In this document: positions 32,870 to 43,361 of the stretch, piece by piece | How positions within the stretch are numbered: the stretch's first letter is position 1 | Layout of the letters: each line of letters begins with the position of its first letter | From: Erodium maritimum | Taxonomy: Eukaryota > Streptophyta > Magnoliopsida > Geraniales > Geraniaceae | Direction of reading: 5' to 3' | Assembly: GCA_963921825.1 (NCBI GenBank) | Contig: OY997591.1 | Location: forward strand, 51,295,825-51,359,824 | Length of the DNA stretch: 64,000 nt | The notes under the pieces: generated by a model | What the model was told of the DNA's origin: nothing | Seen by the model: only the letters and a program-made list of their open reading frames with translations | Databases searched by the model: none | Translations under genes and position numbers: made by a program

Positions 32870-34935
32870 AAAAATGACTGTGTCGTCTGCAAACTGTAGG
32901 TGAGAAATAGAAGGTCCTTTATCTACTAACTGCACTCCTTTTAACTCCCCCCTTCTCTCCCCTTCCACCAAAAGCAGATGCAAACCCTCTGCTGCTAGAA
33001 CAAATAGAATAGGTGAAAGAGGACAACCTTGTCTCAAGCCCCTTTCCATCTGAAACTCCGGGGCCATGGACCCAATTACCAAAACAGAAATATGAGATGC
33101 AAAGCATTGAGACATCCAACCTCTCCACCTGTCACCAAAGCCCATCTCTACAAAGCAGTGATCCAAATACTCCCAACTAACACAGTCATACGCCTTTTCG
33201 AAGTCTAGTTTAAAGAGAAGGACCTCTTCTTTTGACTTGCGCAGATACTGAATTACCTCTGATGCCATCAGGACTCCGTCCATAATATGTCTCCCCCCAA
33301 TAAAGCCTGATTGTGTATCACTGACCAGCCCATCAATTACTCGCTTCAACCTTCTAGAAAGAACCTTTGCCAACAGTTTATATACTGCTGAAACTAGACT
33401 AATTTGCCTGAAATCACTGAACGATTTTGGATCTTCAACTTTTGGGATCAAGGCCAAAACCGTGGAATTCACACCCTTCCCTACTTTTCCACCACTCTAA
33501 ACCGAGTGAAAAAACTCCGTAAAGTCACCTTTCATAAACTCCCAGCACTTCTGAATAAATAACATAGTAATCCCATCTGGACCCGGCGCTTTCGACCCAT
33601 TACAATCCTTCAGAGCTAACACCACCTCCTCTTCCGTGAAGATTGCCTCCAAGCTAGCTTGTTGCATATGAGATAGTTTTTTAAAAGGGAGGGTCGGCAG
33701 TACCCAATCAGCCCTGCTCCTCTTACTGAACTGCGCCCCAAAGTGCCTAGCTGCTGCTTCCTTTACTCTGACCGAATCGGTTAAAGAGATGCCATCCACT
33801 ACAACAAGTGAGATTTTATTCCTAATGGCTCGAAAGTTTGCCATTATATGAAAAAATCTCGAGCATTTGTCCCCCTCTCTTGACCAGACAATTCTCGACT
33901 TCTGCTTCCAGATCAAACTGAGTAGTTTTGATTGTTGGATTAATAATGCTCCAGCTAACCCCCGACTACTTAATTCTGCATCTGTCAGCGATCTACTTTC
34001 AGCCAATAAATCCCATTGTTCAAACTCATCAACCAGCTTCTCCACTTCTTTATCCACTCATCCAAAAACCGTTAGATTCCACTCTTTCAATACACCCTTC
34101 AGGTCCTTGAACTTTCTCCACAGACAACACCCAAGGGCTCCAATGTAAGAATTCTGAGACCAAAATGCCTTTATCTCCGGTATTAACCTGGCATCTTCTA
34201 GCCAAGCATTGAGGACCCTAAAAGGTTTAGGTCCCCAATCCATTTCCTCTGTAAACAAATGTACTGGTCCATGGTCTGAAGTGCGACGAGGTAGGTTCTT
34301 TTGAGTTAAACCTGCAAACAGTGAGAGAACTTCAGCGTTAACTAGAAATCTATCCAGTTTCGATGCCTTTTGCTCCGTTCCATACCAGGTAAACCGAGCA
34401 CCTATCATCGGAAAATTGATGAGGCCCGCAAAATTAATAAAACCTTCAAACAACAATGAACCTCTTCCCAGGGAACCTGAACCACCACTTCTCTCTGAAG
34501 CTTCTAAAACTGTGTTAAAATCTCCTCCCATGAAAGTTGGACCCGAGAACGCCATACATTCAGCCAGCAAAATTCCCCACAACTCCTCCTTGCCCCGATT
34601 ATCACATGAAGCATACACATTGGCAACACAAATTTCATGTGAATCTGAACCTGTCTTACCCCACCAAAACAACACATTCCGTGTTGTTTATACCGGGTCA
34701 AAGTAAAGGAGCTCTCGTTCCAAATAGAAACTAAGCCTCCTGATTTACCTTCAGCAGGCACCCACAAACAGGACCAATCACTCCTCAAACCACAAGTTCT
34801 CAGGAAATTTGAAGGGGGACTTACAATTTTCGTTTCCTGAAGCAGAATGAACTTTGGTTTTCGCTTCCTGATAACCTCCCTTAACGCACTCCTCTTCTGA
34901 TCTGAAGAGGCTCCTCTCACGTTCCATGAGAGGAG
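32870..34935 (-). pseudogene. LINE ORF2: endonuclease and RT, truncated
   Basis: The apurinic-type endonuclease starts near 34935 (LSLLSWNVRGASSDQKR), then FILLQETK, FMGGDFNTVLE (34540), ARFTWYG and RTSDHGPVHL (34275). The RT part has NGSKAPGPDGIT (33600), VLALIPKVEDP, SDFRQISL, LFKLDFEKAYDCVSWEYLD (33200), RGLRQGCPLSPILFVL (33030) and QFADDTVIF at the edge. There is one frameshift near 34675 and stops at 34058 and 33497. These enzymes would nick target DNA and reverse-transcribe the element RNA; this copy cannot. Confidence 0.9.
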
Positions 34936-36008
34936 AGAGAGACACCCATTAGGAGGAAGAAACAGAGGCGTTACTGCCTCCCACGTCCGATTCAGCGTCC
35001 GAATCCGTTTCAGTCCCACTTTCACGATCCCCTGTAGCCGCACCAAGTTCTGCGTTTAGCATCTCCAATTCATGCCTAAACTGATCTCCAGATGACTTAG
35101 ACTTGAAGCCCATGGAATTGCAAAAGGCCCAAGCCTTTTCTGCCGCATGCAACTTCCCTTGGGCTCGCGAGTCAGGGCTCAGCCCGTACGTTTCCTTCGC
35201 AATCGATCGATCGCTCAGCGTAACTTGAGAGTCAACCCTGTCTCTTGCCTTCAAAATCAACTTCTTCTTCTTCTTTTTGGATAACACACTACCAGAGATT
35301 GTTTTTTCAGAATCTTCACTTACTAGCTTTGTCTGAGGCACTGAACTGAAATCTTCAGACTGCACTAAAACATGATGTAGAGGCAATGCTGAAGTATCAA
35401 AGGAGTGAGCTCCAGCAGAGTCAAAACTGTCTGTATGATTGGCACTCTCAGGGGAAGTATTGCGGCTGTCTTCTGCGACTGAGTTCATTTCCTCTGGCTT
35501 TTCAGGACTACATAACAACCAGCTATCCACCTTGTCTTGAGTTGGGAGAGACAATGACACTTGATTAGCTTGGACTTCAGACACAATGATGTTGCACGAC
35601 TCTTCTTCAAAAGATACTCTTACCAATTGCTCTGTGATGCACTCACATTGCGAATGTAATAGCACGAAGGCTTCATCACAATCCAATCCTGCAACCGACT
35701 ATGGATGAACCATCACCACCTCCCCGAAAACTCCTGCAATTCTCTCTAAATTCCTCTTCGTCCAGCAATGAATTGGAACTCATTGTACCCTCAACCATCG
35801 AAAAAAGCCTCCTTTCAGCAGAAGGGGCTCCTTATCTAATCTGATTGTCAACCATTGGGACAGCCAAGACCATCTACTTTCCACCATTCTTTCCTCGAAG
35901 GCACTATCATCATAGGAGACCATTATCGCCCTATTTCCCAAGGAATTGATTATAATATTGTAGACCACTTGCCTGCCTAACTCCTCTTGCAGTATCTTTG
36001 GGCTTAAG

Positions 36009-37694
36009 TGTTAGTCTTAGTGCCCGTAGTTCAATCCTAAATGTCCAAATGTATATATCATCGTTAGCAATAAAATTAAAGCGGCTTTATATTACTTATG
36101 TGTTGGAGTAATAAATCGACGTGTGCTCTGATCTATGCCCACCATGCGAATAGAACCATAGATCGAGATAGATCACACTCGATGGGTCCCTAGTCAACAA
36201 AGCTTCACTAGAAGCGACTAGTATGAAAGATGGCTCTTTATGGCTTACGTTCTGTTAGTCATTGGAATGAGATTCCGGAGTCTGATCATAGATATCATGT
36301 GGGACATGATATTGGACGACCCGCCCTGAATATGTGCCATAGATTAAGTCATGAACATATTCAGTGTTGTAGCTTGTCATGTATCCTTAGACCAAGGAGT
36401 CTTTGTGATCGCTATGTAGTCAACAACTGAGTTTGACCTGAGCCTAACGTTGTCCGTAACAGGGCTTCCATAACGGCCAGGATTGGCTTGGGGACGGGCT
36501 ACATGAGTGACACGAAAGACGGCTGAGGGATTTATCCCTCATACTAAGGTATGGGAAAGATATCGGTTCTCGGCCGCTTGATCGAGAGTGACTGGAAGAA
36601 TAGCATGGCCATGCACATGATACTGGGTATCATATCTTCAGTCATCTCACATATCAAGGAACGGTGATTGAGAATAATAAGGATGACGGCTCTATGCCTT
36701 ATCTCAATCAGGATATCGGAGATAAAAGGATAATGACAGGGACGACGGAAAGGTTAGAATCGACATGGTCGATTCGCTATGCAGTGTCAGGCAATACTAA
36801 AGTCTCGTTAGTTGCCACTTAAATAGGATCAAGTAAAATGGGATTTTACGTTGATCTATTGACATGCATAACCTAAGGGTCACACCGGAGGATGAAACTC
36901 ATTGACACATTTATGGAGAATGGCCAAAAGGGAGTTGTCTTGGGATATGACCAAAACTGGGTTTTGGGTCATGTGCCCGTAAGTGAATAGGACTTTACGG
37001 ATCGAGACAAGGCTTGGAGTCTTGGGATTGATCGCGTCGGATAATGTTGGACATTTCCGGTATGGAAGGCTTGGAGGCGATGAGCGAATCACGGGACCTC
37101 GTTGGAAATGGCCACGGGCCATGTTCCAAGAGGCCCATGAAAGGCCCATGCAACCAAGGCCCATGGAACTAATTAATCAAGTCTTGATTAATTAGTACTA
37201 AGTAAGCAAGACAAGGATTAAGGTGTTGGTGATTGACCACCTAACCCAATCTTGTCTTGCCATACTTTGTCATATTTACACCTTACTTGACACCATACTT
37301 GTCCCATGCCTTTAGTTGGACAAGTATGGGTTTTGTTATGTTTAAGTCATCTTTTTTCAACATAACAAAAACAAGACAAGAATAGGAAACAATTTTTTCT
37401 CCCTCTTCCATGGCCATTTCGGGTTTGGCTAGTTTCCACCTCCATGTTTGTGTTCTTGAGTCCTCAAAGAGAAGAACTACGTGGCTTTGATTCCCATGTG
37501 GATACGTAGGCGTCTTGGAGACTCAAGCCAATCATTCGTTAACCGGTGTTCTTGTTTTGGTAAGAACTAGTGCTGAATTTTTCTCTTGTTAATCCATTCT
37601 TTGTTAGTTGTTTCATGGTTTTAATTGTCTCTTGGTTTTCATTGATTTTCCGCTGCGAGTTGGTTCATCTCCAACCCTACCTCGAGACCCAACA
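36009..37694 (+). mobile_element. Solo LTR (1.69 kb) inside the LINE
   Basis: Starts TGTTAGTCTTAGTGCCCG and ends CTCGAGACCCAACA, with the 5-bp duplication TTAAG at 36004-36008 and 37695-37699. It differs in sequence from the TGTCACGCC family. There is no PBS or polyprotein inside, so it is a solo LTR. Orientation is arbitrary. Confidence 0.92.
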
Positions 37695-40029
37695 TTAAGG
37701 TCTCATGGAGAACCCCCAGCCACCCTTTACTAGCCTCCACTTTCAGCTTCTCCTCCACTTCAATCTGTACCAGAACTGGGCTTCCATGTCCAGACCAATG
37801 GCGAGTTGATTGCACAGCTGCCTTCTTATTTAGATAGTTCCTCAGATCCTCCCTTGGAGTTCTCTCCCACCCCTTATTCATTTCACGCCTGAGCCACAAA
37901 GAGCCTATTCGAACCAAGCTTGGACCCATTGGTGGAGCTCACTACCTTTGCTAGATCCACTCCTGCCCTAAAACGGACAAAACCGAAATAGATACATATG
38001 TTATTTGGATTGTATGGTAGATGGATGTACTCCGTTTCTCCAAAATTGCTGAAAATGGCTTTCACGCCATCTTTGGTTGAGCCCTCCAGCAGATTAAGGA
38101 CAAACACCGTATTAGGTTGCAAAGCTCTTGTCGCCTGAAACTGTGGTGGTCGAGGATGAGGAACCTCGGCTTCCCTCTCTCGATCGGAAACCTCCTTTTC
38201 CAGACCCAAGCGTACGCCACTCCCCTCGCCCAAAAACGCATCCTCAACCGCTTGCTTTGTAATAACCACTTCCGGTCAACGCCAGTCAAACCTGCGAAAA
38301 ACGGGAAAATTTAAATTTTTTAAGACATACACTAAACTGAACCTAAATTGACCCCGAGGGTCATACCGGACTTAAGTTGACCCCGTTATCGACCAACATG
38401 AGTTCCGGGGGACTCAGGGGAACTTTCTGATCAATTTAGGAAATGTTGACTTTTCGCTGGAAAAGTCAACCGACGACGTTTTGGTCCATTCGAGGACCGT
38501 TTTGGACCCGAAAAGCTTAGCCGTCGTCGTAGCGATCTTATTTGAGCCGTTTCCTTGTAGCCCGTCAAGTTTCGTAATTTCTTGGGAAAAGTGCCCGTTC
38601 GGGGCCCGAAACGTCCGTTTTTCGTGAATCTGATTGGAAAATATCAAGTAGATATTTTCCAAAAGGTGTGGGGCCCACCTTGCCACTTGTCCAACACTTG
38701 GTGGTGTTAGTTTTGGGGGGAAAATGAGTGGTGAGGGTGTGGCCGGCCATATAGGGTTTTAAGAGAAAAAAAGGGAAATTGTTGTTAGCTGTTTTAAATT
38801 AGAAAGAAGAAGAGAGTGTGTAGAGAGAGAAGGAGAAGAAGAAGAAGAGAGAAGAGAGGGAAAGCTAGGGTTGGAGGGTTTTCAAACCTTTGGATCGTTT
38901 CAAGACAAAGAGAAATCGTCTTCCCCTCGTCGTCCTCGTTGGTAAGACCTAACCCGATCTTCGTTTTGTTAACTTTGGAGAGTTAGGGTTTTGTATAAAA
39001 CTATGGGTTAGGATTGTATTGAGGTTGGGGAGGTGTTGGAGACATTTTTGAGGTGTTTGGAGGTGTTATTGGGCGTTTTCCGGTGACCGGAGACTCGGGA
39101 GGAGCTCCGGCCACCGTGGGTGGTGGCCGGCCGGCCATGAGGTTGCTGGCCGGAGCTGGCACCAGCCACCACATGGTGGCCGAGCCCCTCCCCTTGAACC
39201 CTACGGCACGGCCAAGTATTTTGGGTGGGTCCCACGTGCTCGATTGCTCGGGTTTTAATGTTCGGGTAGTTTAAAACGTTCCCCGGACCATTTATCCTTA
39301 ATCGAATCGAAATTTTGAATTAAATTGGAGAAGTTGTAATTAACGGGTTTTAGAAACTTTAAACGTTAATTATTTGATTCGGAAGTCGGAATTCGATTCC
39401 GTCAAGTGCATTGGGTTCCTTGAACTATTCTAAGACCGTAGAAACGAAAACGAGGGCTTTTGGAGCCCCGAAAGGCAATTATTGAAAACCGGGCAGATTC
39501 GCCATGTCGGGCGAATCGGGCCTTTAAGGGTCCTTTATCGACAATGTCGAGTAATTGGGAGGTTTGGGAGTGATCGACATTGTCGGGTTTACGTTTGGAC
39601 GTTAAGTATGTTAATTTTCGGTTTATTCGTACTAGTTTAAAAGTACTTTGAAATTGTGTTCTTTTAGATCGTGCTGCGGACCGAGGCAAAGGGAAGCTCG
39701 GCGAGTGACTGGGATCATCTCGGGTTTTAGTGGAGCGCTTTTGGAGTATTTACGAGGTAGGGAAAAGTAGCCGGATCTCGGCCCTGATTAGGGAAAGTTA
39801 ATAGTAGAATTGCACGTGACACCGGGGTGTCGTGGGTTGAGTAGTTTTATTTAAATATTAGAAAAGCATGATACGGGATTGTAGTGTTTAAGAGAAAGGC
39901 ATGTGACACTTAGTAGTGTCGTAGGAACAGAGAACTTAGCGAGAATTGAATTACTGGAGGCATATGACCATGCCCGGAGGTTGTTTGTGAAACTAATGAT
40001 ATTAGGACTGTTGGAGGCATCGAGTATGC

Positions 40030-40440
40030 CGAAGGTTGTTGTGTGTTATTTATTGTTGAGTTTGAGTGGCCTTGAGAGCCCGTGTTATTTATTGTTGAGT
40101 TTGAGTGGCCTTGAGAGCCCGTGTTATTTATTGTTGAGTTTGGGTGGCCTTGAGAGCCCGTGTATTTAAATTGGTGTCTTGGGTGGCCATGAGAGCCCGT
40201 GTATTTAATTATTGGTGTCTTGGGTGGCCATGAGTGCCGTGTCTTACTGTTGATGTTTTGGGGTGACCGTGAGTGCCGTGGGGTTGTTGAACCCGAGTCT
40301 TGACCGTTGGTGTGTCTTGAGTGGCAGTGAGTGCCGTGGGGTTGTTGAACCCGAGTCTTGACCGTTGGTGTGTCTTGAGTGGCAGTGAGTGCCCGTGGGG
40401 TTGTTGAACCCGAGTCTTGATTGTTGAGGTGTCTTGAGTG
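40030..40440. repeat. Tandem repeat array A in solo LTR
   Basis: Units of about 38-60 bp built on TTGGGTGGCC(T/A)TGAGAGCCCGTG, and then GTTGTTGAACCCGAGTCTTGA. It is the complement of the array at 2600-3020 in the other LTR copy. Confidence 0.85.
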
Positions 40441-40499
40441 GCCTTGAGTGCCTGTGTGGTTGAACTTGCCTGTGATTGTGATTGTGGTTACCTGAAGTT

Positions 40500-40745
40500 G
40501 TGAGTTCGATAGGTCGACAGCCTGATCCGACTTAGTGTCGATGAATTGCGAGTTCGAAAGGTCGACATCCTGATCCGACTTAGTGTCGATGAATTGCGAG
40601 TTCGAAAGGTCGACAACCTGATCCGACTAGTGTCGATGAATTGCGAGTCCGAAAGGTCGACAGGCTGATCCGACTTAGTGTCGATGAATTGCGAGTTCGA
40701 AAGGTCGACAGCCTGATCCGACTTCGTGTCGAGGAATTGCGATAG
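40500..40745. repeat. Tandem repeat array B in solo LTR
   Basis: Five units of about 46-48 bp with the core GAGTTCGAAAGGTCGACA and CTGATCCGACTTAGTGTCGA. The other copy of this LTR has only about one and a half equivalents near 2361-2430, so this array expanded (or contracted) after the copies diverged. Confidence 0.85.
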
Positions 40746-41450
40746 GTCGAACCCTGACCTGATTGATATTGGTTACTGAGCAGCTAGTGTGCGATCCTTT
40801 GTGATCTTGTTTGGCGTGCGTAGTCTTTCTGTCGTGTCCTTGGAGGAGGTCGTCGATAGTTGTGTCGGGTCTACATTGGGTTATCGAGTGTTGAGTCTGT
40901 TGAGGAAAGTAACGGGTTGTGGGTCAGTTGAGTACTTGAGTTGGGGACTGTAGTCCCGGTGTTGGGTTTGGTTTTAGTGTTACTGGCTTTATCTACTAAT
41001 TATGCCATAGTCAGTCTGTTATCCATGGAGGTGAGCGAACGCTCACCCCTAGCTGCTTTTCCTACAGGTACTGATCACCGGACGGACTAGGTTAGCTCTT
41101 GAAGTTCATGGAGCTTGGAGCGGAGTCTGGTCTTTATTTTGTTGAGTCTAGTGACGGATAATGTACCTTGTCCACTTGTTGGGACGTTTTTTGTATTGTA
41201 AATATTACTACTATTTTTGGTAACTAAATGGAAATATCAAAGCTTTTATTTAAAACAGGTTGCAAGTGTTTTATGTTTTAAATGTTCGCGACCCGAGTTC
41301 GGTTTACTGAATTTGGGGCGTGACATGCTTTCCTCTCCCCGACGAGCAATCGTTCAGAGCTACCTTGTTTCCTCCACTCGGACCTCCATTAGAGTCAGAC
41401 CTGGACATCGTTACCGGCTGAGTGCCTGAGATCGACGATCACGACTTGTC

Positions 41451-41788
41451 TAGGGATTACGCCGATGCGAGGAGAAAATGGGATGCGTGGCAAATGCGTA
41501 CGTTTTGAATTGTTCTTCTTTCCCAATAGTTATTGCCCAAGTTAACATATACAACTCAAGACCATAGGCTAAAGGTAATTACTTACATGTAAAGCAAGTC
41601 TGTTTTTTTGCTTAATGTTTATTTAATTAGAATCTAAAGGTTTAAAAGTTGGGCTTGATAATCTATCTTTAAATGGAAACTCTAGCAGTCCATCGACACA
41701 ACAGGATCCAGATCGCCACACGCTAATGTGTATATTCAATTTTTTTATAAGTTAAAAAGTCTTGAACCTACGTATTGAACAACTAAAC
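41451..41788. other. Short flank between two LINEs
   Basis: AT-rich sequence with no recognised gene. It may include the 5' end of the minus-strand LINE and holds the left copy of the target duplication of the next LINE (41789-41801). Confidence 0.45.
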
Positions 41789-41978
41789 AAAGACGTACTA
41801 AATAAAAAAACTAATCTTGAGGGAAGGGTACTTTCCTCCGGTTTTCTCGGGTGCTAAAGTTAGGTTTTGTCGTCTCTCGGAGATTGTGCAAAGGCGGCGC
41901 CGCTGTGGTGGTTGGGTGAAATTGTGCGTGGATTCTGCAGTACCTTTCCACTGAAGTATCGAACAGTGGAGAGGGATC

Positions 41979-43361
41979 ATGTCACAGGTTCAACAACCTA
42001 ATAGAGATTTTGGAATAGATGAACTGGATGGGAGAATTGGGGGTATGGTATTGGAGGAGGAGGAGGAGGAGGAACTATTCATCCCGGAGAGTGAATTGAA
42101 GGAAGGGGGTGAGAAATACAAGTACGGGTTAGCTGGAAAATTGTTGTCGAGGAAAAGATTTAAGAAGGGCATCTTCAAGGAAGTGCTAAAGAGAATTTGG
42201 GATGAACCAAATTTGAGGATCGAAGCCCTAGCACCCTCTGTCTTTGGTTTCTTTTTCCCATCTGAGAGATCGAGACAGAGAGTACTGGAAATGGAACCTT
42301 GGTGGTTCAATAAATCCATGTTAATGCTAAATATCTATAATCAAGAGGAAAAGCCACATGATGTGCTCTTCACTGAAACTGCTATCTAGGTTCAGATCTT
42401 CGATTTACCTTTCAGGGCAAGTACTGAAAAGGTGGGTGCAAGAGTTGGGAATATGATTGGGAAGTATCTGGAGGCTGATTGTAATGAGGAGGGTCGGGCA
42501 AAGGAGGAGTACCTGAGGGTACGTGTTATTTGGGATATTGCTAAACCGCTCAGGAGGAAAGTGAAATTGGGGTTGGGGGATACAAAGGAGGCGATTTGGG
42601 TGAACTTGAAGTATGAGAGAATACAAGATTTTTGTTACTTTTGTGGTCGGGTGAGTCACACTGTGAAGGAGTGTGATTTTGTGGAGGCTGGGCAAGAACC
42701 TGAGGTGCTCCCATATGGTCCTTTTCTGCGGGCAAGTCTATTGGTTCGTAGAACAGGACAAGGCAAAACCGAAGGTTCGAGCTGGACTCAACAAAGCAAA
42801 GGGGTTGAAGATGGGAACTTAAAAAGATCTAATTCGCCTGTTCGGTCTATTGGAAATAGGAGGACTGAGAGTAATTTAGCCCGATCAGATACAGATGGAG
42901 CGTTAGGAAAGAGGAGGCTCATGGAGACTGGAAATCAAGAAGGTTCAGAGGGTGAGAGTGTATCTTCTATTCCGTTGAGGAGTCTTAATGCTCAGGGACT
43001 TGAATTAAAGGGAGATAGAGAAGTGGGGTTTGTTGATTTGAATGAAGTCCCAGGAGAGAAGGTTTATGCAGTGAATACTGATGGGCAGGATGAAAGTGAG
43101 ACTCAGGAGATTGGAATGGAGGTTATGGAGGTGATTCCGACCAGCAAAACCAGGAAATTCAAGAGGTTGGTAAGACCCATAGCAAATGGTTCCCAAAGCA
43201 GTTCATCTCTGGGTCGGGAGAGTGCTTCGATTGAAAGGAAGAGGAGACTGGAGACCGGTAAGCAATTGGGTGATTTTGGGTCGATTCTCGCCCCTGATTC
43301 CCAAGAAGCAGAACCGATGAAGCTGGCGAGGGTTGCGAAGCAACCCCGCCAATCACAATGA
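41979..43361 (+). pseudogene. LINE ORF1 (DUF4283 and CCHC knuckle)
   Basis: The ATG at 41979 opens a frame that would reach TGA at 43361 (461 codons) but for one TAG at 42387-42389. It falls in AI*VQIFDLPF, where family members normally have tryptophan (WVQ), so one TGG-to-TAG change explains the break. The N-terminal half resembles DUF4283 (FGFFFPSERSRQRVLEMEPWWF). A CCHC zinc knuckle (CYFCGRVSHTVKEC) is at about 42630-42675. The tail is charged and ends KQPRQSQ. The protein would bind LINE RNA. The stop codon overlaps the ORF2 start in an ATGA. Confidence 0.88.

Larger units (their letters stand above)
38258..41325 (-). mobile_element. Solo LTR (3.07 kb), inverted copy of 1777-4734
   Basis: The left end is TGTAATAACCACTTCCGG and the right end GAATTTGGGGCGTGACA, with the 5-bp duplication TGCTT at 38253-38257 and 41326-41330. 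Aligned in reverse it matches the solo LTR at 1777-4734 throughout (for example GTGCCCGTTCGGGGCC against GGGCCTCGAACGGGCAC). It is about 110 bp longer, mainly through extra tandem units. It sits in ORF1 of the minus-strand LINE. Confidence 0.93.
34949..41408 (-). pseudogene. LINE ORF1 with RRM, split by two solo LTRs
   Basis: The start ATG is at 41408 (MSRSDSNGGPSG). The frame runs to 41326/41331, resumes at 38257 across the first solo LTR (GKQAVEDAFLG), and gives an RRM near 38130-37990 with the RNP-like ICIYFGFVRFR. It crosses the second solo LTR (37695 to 36008) without loss of frame (HETL then SPKILQEELG), and continues through a DUF4283-like region to a long acidic/serine C-terminus ending at 34949. 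Stops at about 35780 and 35690 break it. ORF1 proteins of plant LINEs bind the element RNA. Removing each solo LTR with one copy of its duplication keeps codons in phase, which independently confirms the boundaries. Confidence 0.85.
32870..41450 (-). mobile_element. LINE (plant L1-like), nested and truncated
   Basis: On the minus strand an ORF1 with an RNA-binding domain is followed by ORF2 with an endonuclease and reverse transcriptase, the plant L1 order. It is interrupted by two solo LTRs (38258-41325 and 36009-37694). It ends abruptly at 32870, a few codons after the FADD motif of RT, where a Ty3 LTR edge begins. The RT thumb, RNase H and 3' tail are missing from the window. Without the solo LTRs about 3.8 kb remains. 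The 5' end beyond the ORF1 start (41408) is not sharply defined. Confidence 0.87.

Noticed and set aside
35386..35968. Plus-strand frames opposite LINE ORF1
   Set aside because: The minus frame is continuous with the RNA-binding ORF1 upstream and is the real one.
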